The translations under genes were made by a program, and so were the position numbers. The notes beneath the pieces were generated by a model. That model was given only the letters and a program-made list of their open reading frames with translations. It ran no database searches and was not told the origin of the DNA. From assembly GCA_018398765.1 (NCBI GenBank), contig JAHBMJ010000673.1, positions 1 to 35,000 on the forward strand: 35,000 bases of DNA, given 5' to 3'. The stretch comes from Chromera velia (Eukaryota; Sar; Chromeraceae). Of this stretch, positions 1-11,782 are shown piece after piece; the stretch's first letter is position 1, and each line of letters begins with the position of its first letter.

Positions 1-918
1 TGGGTTGTTGGTCGGGGGGATGTACTCGACAGCTTCAGGGATGGGAGCCCCTCTGTGGGTGGGTGTCGGGTTGGTGTAAGGAGGGGGCTGTGTGGGGACG
101 TGCATGCGGGTGCTGTGCATCGGGGGGTGCATGACAGTTGGTGCGACAAACGAGTGATTGATGCGAGAGCTCTGGTTTACTGTCGGGTTGTTGGTCGGGG
201 GGATGTACTCGACAGCTTCAGGGATGGGAGCCCCTCTGTGGGTGCGTGTCGGGTTGGTGTAAAGAGGGGGCTGTGCGGGGACGTGCATGCGGGTGCTATG
301 CATTGGGGGGTGCATGACAGTTGGTGCGACAAACGAGTGATTGATGCGAGAGCTCTGGTTCACTTGGGCCGGGGGGGGCGCGTGGGACGCTCTCTGTGTG
401 GTGACCCACGGATCGTACATTCGCGTCGTGTGCCGTTGGGGCTGGACGATCTGCAAACACGTAATGAGGGGGGAGGGAAATGTGTATATATGCACAGGGG
501 TATCTGTATCGGTGTGATGCAGGGAACACTTGCAAAAGGAAGGACCGCTTAGGATGGAGGAATGAGGAGAAACTGACGCACCAATTCTCCCTGTGCCTCC
601 TCCTCTCTGGAGTACCCGCAGCAGTTATTGCAAGCCTTGTCCCACTTTTTCGCCGTGAGGGACTTTCTACCACTGCTGTGGCTGTGTCCCATATTGGTTT
701 TACTGACTGTGAGGCAACTGGAAACCTTGAGTGAAAAGAGAGAAAGAAAGTCTGTATGCGGACGACAAAACCTCCAAAAGAACTGTTTCTAACCTCAAAG
801 GCTCAGTATATGGAGCGATTCGTCAGGAGACTTTCGGACTTCGGTCCAAGCACTTCCACCTTGTCACTGGCAAGGAGATGGCTATAGGAGGCTGCCGGTT
901 AATTGTATATACATGCAT
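1..918 (-). CDS. Proline-rich tandem-repeat protein, 5' part (3' end beyond window)
   Basis: I do not recognise the family. The best-supported exon is 450 down to the left edge: it follows an acceptor (TTTGCAG) and stays open for 150 codons. It holds two copies of a 61-residue repeat rich in Pro, Asn, Thr and His, each with the core PEAVEYIPPTNNP; the first residues of the exon (TTRMYDP) resemble the repeat segment STRMHVP. A preceding exon at 582-672 (donor GTGCGT) encodes a Lys/Cys-rich stretch containing CNNCCGY and joins in phase. A tentative first exon at 860-918 starts at an ATG inside a TGCATG motif (donor GTGGAA) and also joins in phase. No complete ORF exists here because the 3' end is outside the window. 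The coding strand is judged minus because the repeat is proline-rich and stop-free there. The gene lies head-to-tail downstream of the cysteinyl-tRNA synthetase. The repeat exon is fairly sure; exon 1 is a guess. Confidence 0.55.
2..367. repeat. 183-bp direct tandem repeat, two copies
   Basis: Bases 2-184 and 185-367 are near-identical direct copies with only a handful of substitutions. The unit is 183 bp, a multiple of three, so the repeat keeps the reading frame of the minus-strand proline-rich exon and adds 61 residues per copy. The array may continue to the left of the window. Confidence 0.95.
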
Positions 919-2371
919 ATATGTCGATCATGCATGCAGTTCATGCAATCGATCGAACATGCATCGATCGATCGATATCGATCGCGCAAAAAAAAAAAAA
1001 AACACGGGGGAAAAGGGAATGTCGCGCGCACTGCGCACGTGCATGCCATCATGCAATGGCTGTAAAAGCGCCCGCGCGGCGCGTTTCGGGTTCGGGTCCA
1101 TCATGCACGGCGCCCCTTGCAATGCTACCCAATGCATGCACGGACCATACACCATGCACGCCGGTTGCGCCGCGGACTCCCTCAGGCCAGCCGGCGCACC
1201 CTTAACCGCCTCCCCCCCACCCTGCCCCGCAAATACATCTAAAACGAACAAATGGTTTCTTCTTTAAGCCACAGACACTTTTTTTTTTTAGTTCAGTCTT
1301 AAGTATACATTAGTATACATATTTTTACTATGTTTTGATAAATGTAAGTTGATATAAGTGGTTTGCTCTGGGGTTTTAGATAGTTTTAGATGGCTTTACA
1401 CAAGCTGAGAATAGCTAAGAAAGTCGTTCTACGACCAGCACAACGTCGCGGCACGGCGCGGCGCAGATTTAAAAAAAGTTTTTAAAAAACGGGGGAAAAA
1501 AAATTCTTACTAAAATTTTAAAATCAGTCCTTTTATTTTTATTTACAAGTAACGGGGGTTTGAAATTGATTGGAGTTTCAGTTAGTCTAAATCAGTCAGT
1601 TAGTACGTTGCACATCATGTAACACATGATTAACGAAATCTGATGTTCAATTACAATTGGAACGTTATACAGTCTACATTGACTGTCTACTACCGTCTAC
1701 TTCAATATAGTGATCAAGATAAGAACACTCTTTACTATAACACTAGCACTAGTAATGTTAAAAAGAACTTAAAATTTGTGTTCTTCACTGTTGAAGACCC
1801 CACTTATATTTTAACGGTCCATGCATGCATTGGAAGAAATTTCTTCAACGGTATTTCTCGTTTTTTGCTCTTCAGCTAGGTCTTTAGGCTTCGGCTGCAT
1901 CTCATTGGGGGAGATTCCTTGAATCAATTCAGTGCAATCAGTCTAGACAATCGGTCAGTGAGCATTACGGGCAAACAAATGAAGCCGAGCGTGAAGAAAT
2001 CCATCGCACGAGGACGCAAACACACACATAAAAACTCACACACACATGCACAAACATACGCATGCATGCAAACGTAAGGAAATCGTCAGAAAACAGTTAC
2101 TTTCATGCAAGAATAATCCATTTCAATCGAATTCGAATGCCGAATTCGAATGCATGAATTCAGAAGCCCATCTCAAAAAACGACCCCACCTGGAAAGTGC
2201 ACCTCTCTCTTAGTGATCTTCAGAAAGAATGTCAGTCAAATGTCTTTGTCGCTTTCCTTCTCTATGCCCCACACCCCTCCCCCCCTCCCTCACCCCCCCC
2301 AAAAGCCCACAAAACACCCCGCACATCGTGCATGCGCGAGTGCGCGATGAATCAGTCAGCCAATCAGTCAA
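919..2371. other. Intergenic: GC-rich/TGCATGC segment followed by AT-rich tract
   Basis: Bases 900-1200 hold a cluster of TGCATGC-type words, a run of ATCGAT repeats near 950-985, a poly-A run near 988-1001 and a CG-rich patch (1020-1200). This is the likely promoter of the repeat-protein gene to its left. Bases 1270-1960 are AT-rich and look like old repeat or transposon sequence, with no coding signal. Bases 2015-2075 are CA-rich with TGCATGCATGC. I see no gene in this stretch. Confidence 0.6.
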
Positions 2372-3478
2372 TCACTCTGCCCAGGCCTCCGCCGCCTGTC
2401 TCTCCAACTCCGCCAGCTGGTCCCGGAAGGTTTGAAGGAATCCCGCAGCTCCCCCCTGCTTCCCTTGGAGAGTCGCGTTCTCCTTCGAGAGCTTCTCCAG
2501 CTCCTTCTTCATGTTCCCCAAACGCTTCTTCGACACCTCTTCCCCTGCCGCTGTCTTCACAGGAAGTCCTGTCTCAGCGTCCCACTCGGAGAACTCATCG
2601 GCAAACTTTTTCCGCAGGGCCTCGGAAGGCGGAAGAGCAGCCAGCTCATACTTGTCGATTTCCTGCATAGTGCAAAGTCACGCACCGAAAAGAATAACGA
2701 CATTGGTGTGACAAAAAAGGCAAAATGAAAAAAGAGAGGATTCCTGGAAAGGACCAACACAGCCACCTTCAAGGGCCTGGAGATTCGAGTCTCGAGCGAA
2801 TCTCGAGAATACGAACGTAAGTATTTTACATTTACACTATTTTTCAGAGACCCAACCTGAATGAACGAGTTTATCACCATGGTTACGAGAGCAGTCATGA
2901 AAGCCGCCACTACAGACACTGCCGACACCAAATCAACAACCACTTAAAGAGTGCGAAAGGTGAAAAAATATACGACAGGAAAAAGAAATACTCACTCCTC
3001 GCAAGAAAATGCGTGTGATAGACGAATGACACTGGTTCGAGTAAACTGGATGAGCATGACTGACTAAATCAAGAATGTAAAGAGAACGGAAGGTTTTTGA
3101 GCGAGAGCCAAACGAGGATAAAACACATGTGATCCTCGTGACTGCTTTTCTCTCCTGTGGAAAAGTGCTCACTCTGTTGCCCATACAGCAAGAAGTGCGT
3201 ACCGACCGTTTTCTTCAGTTGGATTTTGCCTCTGATTTTGGCGACCTTCTGTTCCCTCTCTATGGCCTTCTTCTCGGCGATTTCCCTTTTGAGGACGCTC
3301 GGGTCGTCGTAGAGACGGGGGGCCGGCCTCGGCTGGTCGGGGGGGACGTCGATGAGCTTGACTCCCAATTCCACCAGCGATTCGTCACGCACCTTGTCGC
3401 AGAGATCGAACAAGGCCTTCCCCTCCGCCTGCAGTGGACAGAAAAACGTACACACACACCGGTACACGCACGCACACA

Positions 3479-3509
<31 letters not shown>

Positions 3510-6500
3510 GCACACGCACCACATACAGAGAGTGAAAGAGAGGCAGGCAGGCAGGCAATTAGACACTCGAAACCAACTTTTGTCTTCGCTCTGATACAGG
3601 CCAGATCTCAGCATGATGAATCATCCTGTTGGACAGACAGGTAGAGGTACAACAGAATCGACGTCGAGGCAAATGGAAAAGCAGAACACATCCCCAAACA
3701 ACAAAAAGAGTCCTCAAAAGGGGTTCCACACTGTTTTTCTCATTTTACAAAATATTGAATGGGAACCACACTGCGTAAGGTCATTGGTTCTAGGGAGTCT
3801 GTGTCTGCTCGCCACCGTCTCATGCAGTCTCGGGTCAACAGACCTTCAAGTCTCTGGCCTTATCTCTCACGTCGTCTCTGAACTTGGCGAACACATCCAG
3901 AAAGGGTTCCATCACCTCTTGGCGGGACGCTCCACCCCCCGCGTCTGCCCCTGCGCCCCCCCCCATATCGAGCCTGTCCGTGGAAATCACACCGAACACC
4001 CTCAGAATGCGCGCGACGAAACGGGCCCCCTTCAAAACGAGAGGCATCCGAGGTCCCTTCTTGCCCTGCAGCGACAAGAAAAGAAAAGGCGGGTGACTCT
4101 TCTTTATTCGATAAACTTTGTGTGTCGCTGTTCATGCATCCAATGGCAAATCGTTATCTCTCCGGTGTAACTTCACATACGAACGTGGTAGAAAAACGAC
4201 AAACTGAGAAGAGAACCTGCGAGACTCCACATCTCTCCAGTTTTGCTGAAAATAGGAGTTCGCTACGCGATCCAGGTAGAGGCTCTCTCTCATCGCAGCA
4301 CACCGACCGATGCACCGAAGGGAACTGAACTGTAGCGACAAATGATCCCTGAGAAGGGGAAAGAAAATTCAAGTCTCCTTCTGTCATTTGAGTGGGAAGA
4401 GAGACAGACGCCCTAGGACGGACAGAGAAGTGCACGCGGACAGGAAGGACATACCTCCTCGGACTCCAGGTAGGTATTCACAGACGCCGCGATGTCTCTC
4501 AGTCTGCTCATCGCCGTCACCGTGTCGAAGTTATCGCACAGCGCCGCGTGCACCTCGGCCTCCAGGGTCGCGATCCGGGCTGCAAGGTCTCTCTCGCACT
4601 GCCGATACGTCTGTGCGGAGCTGCGGAGAGGGAACTGCTTCTCGAACGCCTGCACACTCGCACGCACGCACGCACACACACACACACACACAGAGAGAGA
4701 GAGACAAACGACGCAACATGGGAGTATGACAGTCAGTCGGGCTCTTGGTTTGGAAGCAAGTTAGTGAACGCGCACTTCAAGCAGTGTGACAGAAAGGGAA
4801 AAACGCCCCGGTTCAACGCTAAATGTGAATGAGGGTGACGTGATTTTCTCTGTGCTTTCCCCTCAGTCATGAACAACAAAGCAGAGAGAGACTTAATTCT
4901 GAAGGCCTTTTGAAAAACGAGAGGTCTCTTCGTTGTCTGAGCCAGAGACTGCCTTTGCGCAGCTGGGCAAAACTCCAAATGCAAACACCTTCGCTTTTCT
5001 TCCCAAAGCCTCGACATTTCGATACCTCTGCCCAGTTTTCTTCCTGGCGCCCCCGCCCCCCTACCTTGACGTTGGCGAAGAAAGTCTGGTAGTACTCTTC
5101 AGTCTTCAACGCAGCTCCTCTGGCCTTCTCGCTGTAGTTCATCTCCCTGTCCCAAGCCTGAGTCAAAAAGATCAAACGGAGCTGCCTCGCTGTGAGGCCT
5201 GAGTCGAGTGCTTCCCTGATCGTGATGAAATTCTTCAGAGACTTGGCCATCTTCAGTCCTTCGATCTTCAAGTGACCGCAGTGGAGAAAGTAGTTCACCT
5301 GCAGTCACCAGAGCCACAATCAAAATCAAATGGAAGCGGAAGGCAAACAAACACACAAACATGGACGGACGAAACACGGGAGCAAAAGTGAAGAAAGAAG
5401 GGAAATGGAGAGAGATGAAAATCAAGCAAAGCAGAAAGTCTGCCGCATTACAGAAATGCTGAGAATCGCGAGATCCCTCAACTGCTGGCCTCACAGAGAA
5501 GTCGCAGACGAGAAGGCAGAAAGAACCTTTGTTACTCCCCGATCACACACTGACTGACTGACTGACCCATTGCTGGCACCCAGTGTATGCCTCCGACTGT
5601 GCGAGTTCGTTGTCGTGATGGGGGAATTTGAGGTCACTTCCGCCTGCGTGGATGTCCAGGTGCTCTCCCATCACGTGGGTTGCCATCACCTGCATACATA
5701 CATGCGGCATGCATGCGTGTAGTCCTCTTTTTTTTTTCTTTTCTTGCATGAATGAGAGAGAGCTACCCTTTTGCACTTTCTCTGCATTGACGCTGGATTT
5801 GAGAATGCCTGCAGAGGCCCTCCCCACAGGAAGTTCAACTGTCAGACAGACAAAACAGTGTCGTGTCTTCTTTGTCGCCTCGAGCGAACACAATGGCGAC
5901 CAACAGACGACGTATTGGGTGCGATCTCATGATCTCCCCATCGCCCCTCAAAACCAAACGTTAACTTTCATTCAAATGGGGCTTGTTCTTTGTTTTTCAG
6001 TGACTCACGTGACAGAGTGAACCCCAGAGAAATGTCTACCGATCGACAAACCGACCGAGCATTCGATATGCCATCCAGGACGCCCCATGCCCCAGGGGGA
6101 CAACCACGCAGGTTCCCCTCCTTTGCTCTTTTTCCACAAGGCAAAATCTCGGCCGTCTCTCTTCTCCCCATCTCCAGCTGCAAGGGCCCCCTCGGCCTCT
6201 GCCAGCTCCCCCTGTGTCGCTTCCCCCGCTCCCCCTCTCTTCAGCTTGGCATAGTCGTGCGTCTTCTGGAAAGTGTTCGTGGAGAAATAAACCGATCCGT
6301 TCGCCTCGTACGCCGTCCCGTTGTCCACAAGTTTTTTGATGAATTCAACGACCTGAGAAAAACCACAGGGAAGAAGTGAAGAGACGGCGAACTGAAGCAA
6401 ATGAAGCGACGAGAGAAGCGACGAGAAAAGGAGCTAAAAGAAAGAAAGGCAACAGCGAAAGAAAGGACACACACACGCGCACACACACTTAGACAGAAAC

Positions 6501-8198
6501 CGACAAAACGACTCACCTCGTCAACAAATTCAGTCACACGCGTGATAACATCAGGAGGTCTCACGCCAAGCGCATCCATGTCTTCCCAGAAGGCGCCTTC
6601 CCAAAACCGTGCGTGCTGCTCGAAAACATCTTTGTCGGAAATCTGCTCGCTCGACACAACAAGACAGGGAGAAAGAGGGGAGGGGGCAGAGGATACTAAT
6701 AAGAGTGGAAGCAAGGCACTGGAGCATGCCAAGATGACTCCTTATTCTCTGACTGACTGTGACAATGAATCAACAATGAAAACCTGAATGTTCTCAATGC
6801 TCACATGAGGGAGGCTCATCCACCTGTTGTACATCAAGGGACAAACCTGAGGAGAGAGCAAGCAAGCCAGCAATCGAGGGAGGAAGGAAGAAAGGAAGGC
6901 AGGAAGAAAGGAAGGAGGAAAAAAAGGAAAAAACGAAGAAAGATATACAGGGAGGGAGGAATGGAGGAAAAAAGGGAGGAGCGGAAGAAAGAGAGGAAGC
7001 GAGAAAAGAAGCAAAGAAGGAAAAGAACACGGAAGGGAGCAAAGAAAGAAGGGAGGAAGGAAGGGGGGGTCATTGTTTCCGTCCATTGATAGTCTATCTG
7101 GACGAAAGACATGCAGAGGGGAAGAAAGACTCGACGGACGAACCTGAGAGCCCCTTTCCTTATCTAGAAGCTCAGAGAGCGGATCTCTGGCTGAGTGCAA
7201 CACCGCCGCAACGTTCTTGGCCTCTTTTGCAGCTGCAATACCCGGCAGCAGTCTCTCGAAGTTCTGTGTCTTCACTTCGTGTGCGCTCAGTTCGTCTGCC
7301 GTTGTCTTCTTTCGGGCTCCCTCTTCCGCGTTTGCCAGCTCGGCTTCGAGGTTTACTTTCCCAGCAGCCAGCTTCTCCTTCCGTGCCTCCACGGCTCTGT
7401 CAACGTCCTTCACAACATCTTCGAAGGACCCCTTCTCGGCAGCGTAGAGCTCAAACAGCTTGTTCTGGCGGGCTCGCAGAATAATCTTGTCATCGATATC
7501 CGTCACGTTGACTTGGTAGAACACCTGCAATCATACATATGCACACGACGAACACACAGACACGAATGCACACTCCGCCTTCTGTGTGAGCCAATGAGAC
7601 ATCTTGCAAAAGAAAGACAGTGAAGGGAAGAGCCATGTCGAAGTGCCTTGGAAGGACAAAATGGACTTGAGGCAACGGCAACGGGTATTCCCTGAGTCCA
7701 TCAGGAACGAAAGAAATGGAAGAGAAGCTACGCCGTCTCCGTCTCCAAAAGCTGCGGGTCTCTCTCGGTGCCTTGCCCTCTCACCTCATAGCCGAAGTAG
7801 TCCTCCATGATGCGCCTGAGAATGTCAAAAGTCAGGTATGCCCGTGCATGCCCCATATGGCACGCATCGTACACAGTAGGGCCGCAAGTGTACCACGTGA
7901 CTTTCCTTCCGTTCTTCGGGTAGAACGGCTCCTTGGTCTCTGTGAGGGAGTTGAAGACCTTCAAGACGGGAGCCTCGTCCTCGGTCTTCGGAAGGTACCA
8001 TGCATGGTGGCCGTCCGTTTTCACGGTCTCGGAGTAGCCTTCAGGAAGCATCGAGACCACACCGCTACTTGGAGAGGGTGAGAAGACACTTGATCGTGTA
8101 GGGTGGGAAGAAGAAGCTAAAGATCTCCCAATCGGAGGCTGCCAATGAAGACGTATGCGATTTCGACCAAGCAAAGAGCGAAAGCAAGAATGTATCAT
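2372..8198 (-). CDS. CARS: Cysteinyl-tRNA synthetase (cytosolic type, possible organelle presequence)
   Basis: Charges tRNA-Cys with cysteine. Exons, 5' to 3': 8198-7785, 7524-7144, 6846-6784, 6642-6517, 6352-6056, 5689-5567, 5298-5065, 4649-4455, 4065-3844, 3428-3207, 2662-2372. All ten introns are phase 0. The product is 806 aa from the ATG at 8051, or 855 aa from the in-frame ATG at 8198, which has A at -3. Numbering from the inner start: zinc ligands Cys56, Cys377, His402 and Glu406; class I signature HMGH at 65-68; second signature KMAKS at 435-439, where the family has KMSKS. The insert carried by exon 2 and the Lys/Glu-rich C-terminal extension in exons 10-11 match eukaryotic cytosolic enzymes. 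The extra 49 residues from 8198 contain Arg and Ser but no Asp or Glu, as in an organelle presequence. Family assignment is certain; which start is used is inference. Confidence 0.96.
3450..3518. repeat. CA/CG dinucleotide microsatellite
   Basis: An (AC)n tract runs into a (CG)n tract and back to AC inside the last-but-one-but-one intron of the cysteinyl-tRNA synthetase gene (3429-3843). Alternating purine-pyrimidine DNA of this kind can adopt Z-form. Confidence 0.9.
4660..4706. repeat. CA then GA microsatellite
   Basis: CGCA repeats, then (CA)n, then (GA)n, directly upstream (in gene sense) of exon 8 of the cysteinyl-tRNA synthetase. The tract therefore lies at the end of an intron, close to the acceptor. 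Confidence 0.9.
6855..7075 (+). repeat. Homopurine tract (GA-rich)
   Basis: About 220 bases are almost purely A and G on the plus strand, within the intron between exons 2 and 3 of the cysteinyl-tRNA synthetase. On the gene's sense strand the tract is polypyrimidine and leads into the exon 3 acceptor. It gives rise to long spurious ORFs in several frames. Confidence 0.85.
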
Positions 8199-8470
8199 AG
8201 TCAGCCAACGGCTGCAACTGCTGACACGTGAGCCGCAAAGCAATCGAAGAAGGAGCCGCTTAGGAGCGTGCCTCGAATTGCTCTCTGCGTGATTTCAAGA
8301 ATCGCTCTCCAAGCTTCTGTCAGATCGGTTTCTGCGCGCGGCTCACCTTCGATCGGGCAGGCGATGTGCACGCGCGACCCGGCCGGCCGCGCCGCCGCGC
8401 GCAAGTCAGACCCTGTATACGCAAATGTGTGCGCGAATATGCGAGCGAAACATCAAATCAGCTATACGTA
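8052..8470 (-). promoter_or_regulatory. Putative 5' region/promoter of the cysteinyl-tRNA synthetase
   Basis: The in-frame presequence codons (8052-8198) are followed upstream by a strongly CG-rich patch at 8370-8405 with CCGGCCGGCCGCGCC. Similar CG-rich patches stand in front of the lumen-protein/RRM pair and the deacetylase, so this is the likely promoter core. No TATA element could be assigned. Confidence 0.4.
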
Positions 8471-8934
8471 CGTTTCAAGAGCTAGCTAGAAAATTAACAG
8501 AGAAAAAAAAAAATGCAAGTCGATCAAGGCACGGCAGTATAGACCATTCGGCTAGCCGCGGGGCAACCCGGAACATTTAATGTTATTCATCTTTTCCGTT
8601 GTCCCCCGAATTCCTCCTGATTCCCCCGACTGTGGACCACGGAAAAAACCTAGAACATTAATGCTATATTATAAACTCCATTGGCGGTGGTTAACTTCCG
8701 ATAGGCGTCAGCTTACGTCAGCTAGACGAAGGCCCACAAAGGTAACAGTATGTCCTGGTATATCCTGGTAACTTTCAGTGTTGAAGGTACATGACGGCGG
8801 ATTTCGTTGAGCGCCAAAGGGGATTTCAGTGGGCAATGATAGCCTAGTAGGCAGATTTCAGTATTTTTGATTGGAACTCTAATAAAAAAATAGGTAACGC
8901 CAAGAATGCATATTATGTTTAATATGTTATGTTA

Positions 8935-9038
8935 GCCTCAGGAGTGAGGCACACCCCCTTACCGTTTGTGGGGGTGACCTCTATAAGAGAAAATGGCGAC
9001 AGTGCTCTAGGACACCACTAAATCACTTATCACTTATG
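8935..9038 (+). repeat. Dispersed repeat, copy A
   Basis: This segment aligns with the reverse complement of 31659-31769. Shared words include GCCTCAG, GGCACAC, ACCTCTATAAGA and ATCACTTATG in the same order, with many substitutions between them. It is probably an old copy of a transposon or long terminal repeat. Confidence 0.7.
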
Positions 9039-9275
9039 TATCTTACCACAATGTAAGTTATTAAGTTTCTATATGGGCAACTAACTTAAACTAATTTTTT
9101 ACACTAACTAGTACTAGATAAGAATGATATTAGAGTTAAATCTCAGTTGATAAGCTTAATTTAAAATCTTTTTTTACTAGTTTTTTCACTAATAACTGGT
9201 TGTACAACTTGTACTGTTGCAGCTAGCGTTGCAGTCTGAATTGCAGACTAAGCATTTCAGTTCTCTTTCATTGGT

Positions 9276-9294
9276 TGCAGTCTTGTAGACTGCA
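9276..9294. repeat. Perfect hairpin, 8-bp arms with 3-base loop
   Basis: TGCAGTCT, TGT, AGACTGCA. It lies in a 120-base stretch (9215-9335) crowded with TGCAG and GCAGACT words, which suggests the end of a small inverted-repeat element. Confidence 0.7.
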
Positions 9295-10150
9295 TTACAG
9301 AGTCAATGCAGACTTGCAGTGCAGCCAATGCCTATAGGCTAATGCTTTTTGTCTGGAAAAACCAAATCCTCAGCGAAGATATACAGGAAGAAAATGGAAT
9401 CGACACACGGGAGAGACGATGATACGATCATGATGGAGGAATCAAACGGCTCGGGATGAGACCTCTCTCCCTCGCTTCCTCCGCTCTCCCTTTCCCCCTC
9501 AACGGTACTACCTAATCGGTGGGCGGACGGAGAACTTCAAGGTCAAAGCACATCGGGAAGGAGGGAGGGAATGCACTGGGCGCTTCGGCTTTGAGGCTTC
9601 ACAGTCCATTCTCCCTCACACCCAAAAAGTCTCTCCTTTGCTCAATTTGCTCAGCTTTTAAACATCGATCGATTCCCTCCATCCTCACCGTCTCACTGCG
9701 TTTCTCTGCGAACGACCAAGAGAAAGCGAAGTGCATTCATTCGTCCAGACGACACAATGCTGCCGTCTTACAGTACTACTCCTACAGTCACTACAACTGC
9801 GACTTCTACTACTATCGTTCGAGTTCAGAGCTGGAGGGGTGAAAGGTGGGAATTTTTGGCAGAAACAAGCAATTGCTGCCAGTGAAACGGCGCAACAGGT
9901 GTGGAAACGAAGACAGACAGGAGGGAAGAAACAAAACAGACAAGACGAAGAAATCGAACCACTTCCGCATTGCTCTTACAAATTCTCTCTCTGTGTTACT
10001 CTTTCAGCAACGGTAAAATCAAACTTCAGCGAAATGACGTTCAAATTAAATGAAATGAACGGATCTGTCGCCGTCGGAGGATCACCTCTCCATCTGTTCA
10101 CTTCCAGTCTGAATCAGTGAGTCATGCGGGGTGACCCCTCGACCGATCGC

Positions 10151-11744
10151 TCAGTCAAAGTCGGCCTCAGGATCGTACACAAAATCATCGTCAGGGTCCG
10201 CCCCATCGGGTCGCTTCGTGCCTGGTGCCGGCATGTAGTTGGTCCATCGTTTGGAGTTTTTCGCGATTCGGTCGAGGGAATCGACGATGTCCTTCTGCCT
10301 TTTTGCAGACCTGAACTTGCCTTTTCCTGGCGTGTACCCTGCACGGGGGGGGACAGTCAGGCAGAGAAAACTAGGGTTACAGGCGGGAATTATTCGTCCG
10401 ACACACCCTTGGTTCAGTTAGACAGACTCACTTACACGGCCTCATGGACTGCACGAAAAAACATAAGTCCGAAAGAAAGACCAGGAGGGACAAAAGGACC
10501 TTCCCTTCTCTCACAGAAGACAACAAAACAGATCACACCTCGTCAGGACGTTTCCTCAGCGTTTGTTTGCGCTTCTTTGTGTTGAACGTGTAAATGATGC
10601 ATGTATGTCACAATTCAGCAATAAACCCTCTGCCAGTACAGCTTCTCCAAGTTTCCGACCCAACCAACAGCTTGGAGGGTAAAAGAGGAGAGAAGGGCTC
10701 TACCGATTCATTTGCAGGCCATCTCTGTCCCTCTGTCTCTCTGGCTTGGCATGAAAAAGAAGCGGCAGGCATTGTCGTCGCAGCCTTCGGTGGAGAAAAA
10801 CCGAAGGTCTCCATCTCGCCTACTGCGCGTATGAGTCTCTCCTTCTTTGCTTGTGTGTCCGTCCACGTACGTGCTCGTGTGTGGGTGGCTGGCTGGCTGG
10901 CCGACTCACCTGAAATCTGATCGAGTCTCTGGAGGTCCGCCTTCACGGCTTCCTGGAACTCGTTGGCCGGCCGGGCGGACTCTCTGTCAAGAACCTCACG
11001 CTGGTACCTGCACTAGACAGACAGACAACCGAAGGAGCAGACAGAAAACGAAGCCTGCCTTGAAACAAATTCTGCGGCAAAAACAAGGCTAGCTCTTGCC
11101 CAGGGAGGATGAGCTTCCTTTTGCACGGACTCTGAATTTATTCGCTCGCTTTACGGGAGGTTTGTTTGTTTGTTTGTGTGAGCGCGTGGGTGCTCAGACT
11201 GCGGTAGCTCTCCAGTGAGGTGTGCACCCTTTTCGACCGCAATAAGAAAAAAGAGACATAGAGACACCCCCAAAATGAGACAAAAGGAGAGGGAAAAGAG
11301 AGACCACACGAATGACAGAAGCCGCAATGATGCTGCCTTTTCTGTCCACACCAGACCAAACGAAGGAACAAAAGCAAACAGTACAGCCCTCTGATGATCC
11401 CAAAGAAAGGAGACTCCGTCCGGAGGAACCGTTCATTCTCACGCACTAGATCGACACAAGTGACAACTGTAGATGACCACGAGAGGACTTGAAAAAGTGA
11501 CGAAACCCTAATACACGGACCTGTTGAAGGCGATCATAATGTCGGGAAGGCTCAGCTCCTTCAAGTCGTCCTCGATGTCTGCACACACAGTGTCTCTCTG
11601 ACGCGCTTTCACACACTCACACACAGTCGCAAGCGCGCTTTCACAAACACACTTTCACACTCTCACACGCTTTCACACAACACACACAGTCTCACACACG
11701 CTTTCACAAACACACTCTCACACTGTCTCTCGCTCTCTCTCTTT

Positions 11745-11782
<38 letters not shown>

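Larger units (their letters stand above)
8471..10150. other. Intergenic, AT-rich repeat zone; no supportable gene
   Basis: Bases 8570-9360 are AT-rich and carry repeat-like DNA, including a segment (8935-9038) related to 31659-31769 and a perfect 8-bp hairpin at 9276-9294. Bases 9360-10150 are of normal composition; short ORFs occur there but none shows splice-site support or a recognisable domain. Confidence 0.6.

Noticed and set aside
2-367. CRISPR-like direct repeats
   Set aside because: There are two adjacent 183-bp units with no spacers, in eukaryotic coding DNA.
55-552. 165-codon plus-strand ORF over the 183-bp repeat
   Set aside because: It is the shadow of the minus-strand proline-rich exon, which has an acceptor, no stops and a more protein-like composition.
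6794-7112. Ser/Phe/Pro-rich and Lys/Arg-rich ORFs on both strands
   Set aside because: They come from a homopurine tract inside a CysRS intron.
9519-10120. Plus-strand ORFs between the CysRS and lumen-protein genes
   Set aside because: They show low-complexity Thr/Leu runs without splice or domain support.
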